Assembly: GCA_903930665.1 (NCBI GenBank)
Contig: CAIYZI010000721.1
Location: 1-7,508 of the forward strand
Direction of reading: 5' to 3'
Source of the DNA: an uncultured beta proteobacterium
GTDB lineage: Bacteria; Pseudomonadota; Gammaproteobacteria; Burkholderiales; Burkholderiaceae
DNA length: 7,508 bases
How positions within the stretch are numbered: the first letter of the stretch is position 1; each line of letters starts with the position of its first letter. The notes under the pieces were generated by a model that saw nothing but the letters and a program-made list of their open reading frames with translations, searched no databases and was not told the origin of the DNA. This document shows positions 4,932-7,508 of the stretch, in pieces. A program made the translations under genes and the position numbers.

Positions 4932-7508
4932 TTGAAGAAAAAAGAAATCGTCACTAAATTTGCCGGTGGATTTGTTTTAGCGGAGACATATTCCGAGGAA
5001 AACCATATCTTCTTAAAGGATGGAATTAAGTCATATGTTGCCAAAGGATTTACGACTCAACCACTTGTAGGCGGTGCTACTGGCTTTACAACCCTAATCG
5101 AGTCTTTGCTAAAAGAGTGTCCAGCACAGACGGTTCTACAAATTAGCGAACTAACCGTGCCAGATTTTGATGCACGAACAGTTCACATGATTGGGAAAAG
5201 TCATCCCAATCAAATGGTGATGGAGCTAGTCTCTCGCCAAGCAAAATTATTCGAGGAGTTAACAAAGTCAGGCCTTGGTGATTTGCCGCTATTAAACACA
5301 AAGATACTATATATCTGTTTGATGATTCCAACGGATTCATTTAAGAAGATCGACCACACCACTAGCTCATTTAGAGACTTTGAAATTGGGCTGCGGAAAT
5401 CGTTTGGATACATACAACCAATTACTCCAGAAGATTTGATTCTGATCCACAGAAATGTTGCCCACATCTATGAAAAGCCCTCTAAAAAGGCTGCTCTTGA
5501 TGAGGCCGTGGATATTAATAAGCAATTCTATGGGCCTGATGAGCCCTTCAATTTCAATTATAAAAAACAAGTTGCCGATATTTGTGGAACTTACATGGCG
5601 GTAGTGGTTCCTGCCTTTTATCCGAAGCGTATTGGGGATGGATTCACCAACCTTGTGATTGGAGCGCCATTTCAGACTGAGCCTACCGCCATTAAGGGCG
5701 GCGGATACAGATTGGCACTGCCCAACATGATCACCACAACCATTCGACTAGCAAATCAAGCGAAAGAAGAGGCTCGATTATCGATGGCTAAGAAGGCTGT
5801 AGCTGATGAGACTCAAAACGAGGGCAATCACGGAAAAATGGGCAATGCGCTTGCCTCACGTTTGCAAATTGGTACCTTAAATGCCAAAGAGATCTCTAGT
5901 GACTTAACAAAATTGCTTGATGAAGTATTGGTTGATCCCAATAAGAAGTTTGTATATACATCATTTCAAACAATGATCTTTGGACAGAATGAAGAAGAGC
6001 TACTTGAAACCGCGTCTGAATTCAAAGAGCATCTTAATCAGTTAGGCTTTGATGCGCGAATTGTTAGTGATAATACTTTAGGGCTACGGTATTCAAATGC
6101 TTTACCGATGAATTTTTCTGCCACATTAGCTGAAAAACTTGAAACCGAAGTATTCATGGGCTCTGGTGGCGCTTCATGTTTAGCCCCCTTGTTTGGCGAT
6201 TCGCATGGAAATGCCCGCTACTTAGATAAAACAGGATCTTCTTATATTACAAGAAGAGGGCAATTGCATTCATGGTCTCCTTTTATTGGCGGCAATAATA
6301 AAAATGGATTTGTAGTTGCAGGGACTGGTTCTGGTAAATCATTTTGGCTTCAATATTTAATTCTCAATGAATTAGCCCAAGGCACGAAGATCTATGTATT
6401 TGAGAATGGTAGATCATTACAGAAATTTACTGAAGTTGTTGGTGGTGATTACATTCAGTTTGAAGCTGGCGGCGATAATATTCCATCGCTTAACCCATTT
6501 ACATTCTTAACTAATAAAGAGTTTGGCGAGCAAAAGGACTTGCTTGCAGCCCTAGCTTTGCGAATGGCCTATGGCATAGGCGAGCAACCTGCCCCAGGAG
6601 CAATGGCGGTTCTCTCTGACGCCATCCAAGCTGCATGGGATAAGAAGAACAGGTTAATTGATTTTGATGATGTGCTTCAGGCCATTAACAACGCCAAGGG
6701 GCAATTAAAGAGTGAAGATCAAACCGATATTGCACAAGCAGCGCGTAATCTGGGCCCATATCTTAATAGTTTTTTAAAGAGTGAATCTAAAGGCGCTTTC
6801 TTTAAAGGTCCCGCCACATTCTCAATCAAAAATCAGTACAACGTCTTTGAATTGTCGTCTCTAGATGGCGATAAGCACATGCAAGGTATTGTGTTGTTCT
6901 TCTTGCTCAATATTATTTTTGAGGATGCTAAGAAGACCCCTGGTCGAAAATTAGCATTGATCGACGAGGGTGCTCAGATTATTGAAGACCCAGCATCAGC
7001 AGCGGCAATCTCTGGCATTTATCGCAAGATCCGTAAAGACGATGGCGGCATTTTCTTCATGATGCAAGACTTGAAAACCATGCTGGAGAACCCCAATGGC
7101 GAGATTATCTTCAATCAGTCCTATTGGAAGGTTTTATTGGAGCAAGAAACTTCTGCTATTGAATACGCCATTAAAGAGAAGAGGCTTGGTGGCAAAGATG
7201 GTGATCTTTGGCTTCAACAATTGGCCAAGGATATTCGAACTGATAAAGAAGGGCGTCTTTACTCAGAGGTTTTAATTATTGGCGGCGCCGATAGCTATGA
7301 AGTATCCCGGCTATATGTTGATAAATTCACCAGTGCGATGTTCTCAACTAGTGATGAAGCAAGACATGAAATCTTTGCACAAATGAAAGAAGGCGTACCA
7401 GCAGTTAAGGCGCTCGCAAAGCTAGTTGGCGATAAAGAACAAGAGCGTAAGGAATGGTTCTCGGCAATTCTTGACCACATGAAAAATCACTTTGAGCTTA
7501 GCTCAGAT
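4932..7508 (+). CDS. traC: type IV secretion ATPase TraC (VirB4 family), 3' end outside window
   Basis: TraC is the cytoplasmic, membrane-associated ATPase that drives pilus assembly in F-type systems. The frame is open for 859 codons to the window edge without a stop; F TraC is about 875 residues. I choose TTG at 4932 because the next in-frame ATG (5187) would remove 85 residues that belong to the normal N-terminal domain (KFAGGFVLAETYSEENHIF). The N-terminal TraC-type domain covers about residues 15-260. The ATPase domain begins with RRGQ-LHSWSPF (441-451) and GGNNKNGFVV. Walker A is AGTGSGKS at 463-470, with Ala in the first position. Walker B is LALIDEG at 674-680, with D678 and E679. A conserved segment IFFMMQDLKTMLENPNGEI follows. 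After the DEG comes Ala-Gln where the family often has Trp. No frameshift is seen. The gene is separated from traA by the terminator-like hairpin. Confidence 0.93.
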   Translation, partial: MKKKEIVTKFAGGFVLAETYSEENHIFLKDGIKSYVAKGFTTQPLVGGATGFTTLIESLLKECPAQTVLQISELTVPDFDARTVHMIGKSHPNQMVMELVSRQAKLFEELTKSGLGDLPLLNTKILYICLMIPTDSFKKIDHTTSSFRDFEIGLRKSFGYIQPITPEDLILIHRNVAHIYEKPSKKAALDEAVDINKQFYGPDEPFNFNYKKQVADICGTYMAVVVPAFYPKRIGDGFTNLVIGAPFQTEPTAIKGGGYRLALPNMITTTIRLANQAKEEARLSMAKKAVADETQNEGNHGKMGNALASRLQIGTLNAKEISSDLTKLLDEVLVDPNKKFVYTSFQTMIFGQNEEELLETASEFKEHLNQLGFDARIVSDNTLGLRYSNALPMNFSATLAEKLETEVFMGSGGASCLAPLFGDSHGNARYLDKTGSSYITRRGQLHSWSPFIGGNNKNGFVVAGTGSGKSFWLQYLILNELAQGTKIYVFENGRSLQKFTEVVGGDYIQFEAGGDNIPSLNPFTFLTNKEFGEQKDLLAALALRMAYGIGEQPAPGAMAVLSDAIQAAWDKKNRLIDFDDVLQAINNAKGQLKSEDQTDIAQAARNLGPYLNSFLKSESKGAFFKGPATFSIKNQYNVFELSSLDGDKHMQGIVLFFLLNIIFEDAKKTPGRKLALIDEGAQIIEDPASAAAISGIYRKIRKDDGGIFFMMQDLKTMLENPNGEIIFNQSYWKVLLEQETSAIEYAIKEKRLGGKDGDLWLQQLAKDIRTDKEGRLYSEVLIIGGADSYEVSRLYVDKFTSAMFSTSDEARHEIFAQMKEGVPAVKALAKLVGDKEQERKEWFSAILDHMKNHFELSSD

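Overview
The window is the front half of a conjugation operon for an F-type (MPF_F) type IV secretion system, all on the + strand. Genes are nearly contiguous. In order: the tail of an unidentified gene, a small secreted protein of unknown function, TraL, TraE, TraK, TraB, TraV, a TraA-like pilin, and the TraC/VirB4-family ATPase, which runs off the right edge. The replicon is probably an integrative conjugative element or conjugative plasmid of a Gram-negative, most likely proteobacterial, host. Signal peptides, a lipoprotein, a pilin and outer-membrane core-complex components all imply two membranes. Base composition is moderately AT-leaning. I cannot name the host; a low-GC freshwater betaproteobacterium would fit, but that is a guess.

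Layout. Positions 1-177 hold a C-terminal fragment. Positions 178-230 are a very AT-rich gap with a possible -10 box, a plausible start point for the operon. Positions 231-4521 hold six genes joined by TAATG or ATGA overlaps or a 5-base gap, so they look translationally coupled. The pilin gene (4540-4875) is flanked by a small GC hairpin on its left and a terminator-like hairpin on its right. TraC starts at a TTG codon at 4932 and is still open after 859 codons at position 7508; the F-plasmid protein is about 875 residues, so little should be missing.

How the parts work together, from knowledge of the F system: TraB (VirB10-like), TraK (VirB9-like) and TraV (VirB7-like lipoprotein) form the envelope-spanning core complex. 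TraE (VirB8-like) and TraL (VirB3-like) belong to the inner-membrane assembly. TraA is the pilus subunit. TraC is the cytoplasmic ATPase that drives pilus assembly. Having the pilin between traV and traC, rather than ahead of traL as in F, resembles the SXT/R391 and IncA/C arrangement, but traP, traR and dsbC are absent from this stretch.

I see no entirely new system. The points most worth attention are the unknown secreted first-cistron protein, the hairpins bracketing the pilin gene, the TTG start of traC, a 22-base interrupted palindrome inside traK, and lineage-specific low-complexity insertions in TraK and TraB. No RNA genes, insertion sequences, CRISPR arrays or origins were seen, and no gene-free stretch exceeds 60 bases.
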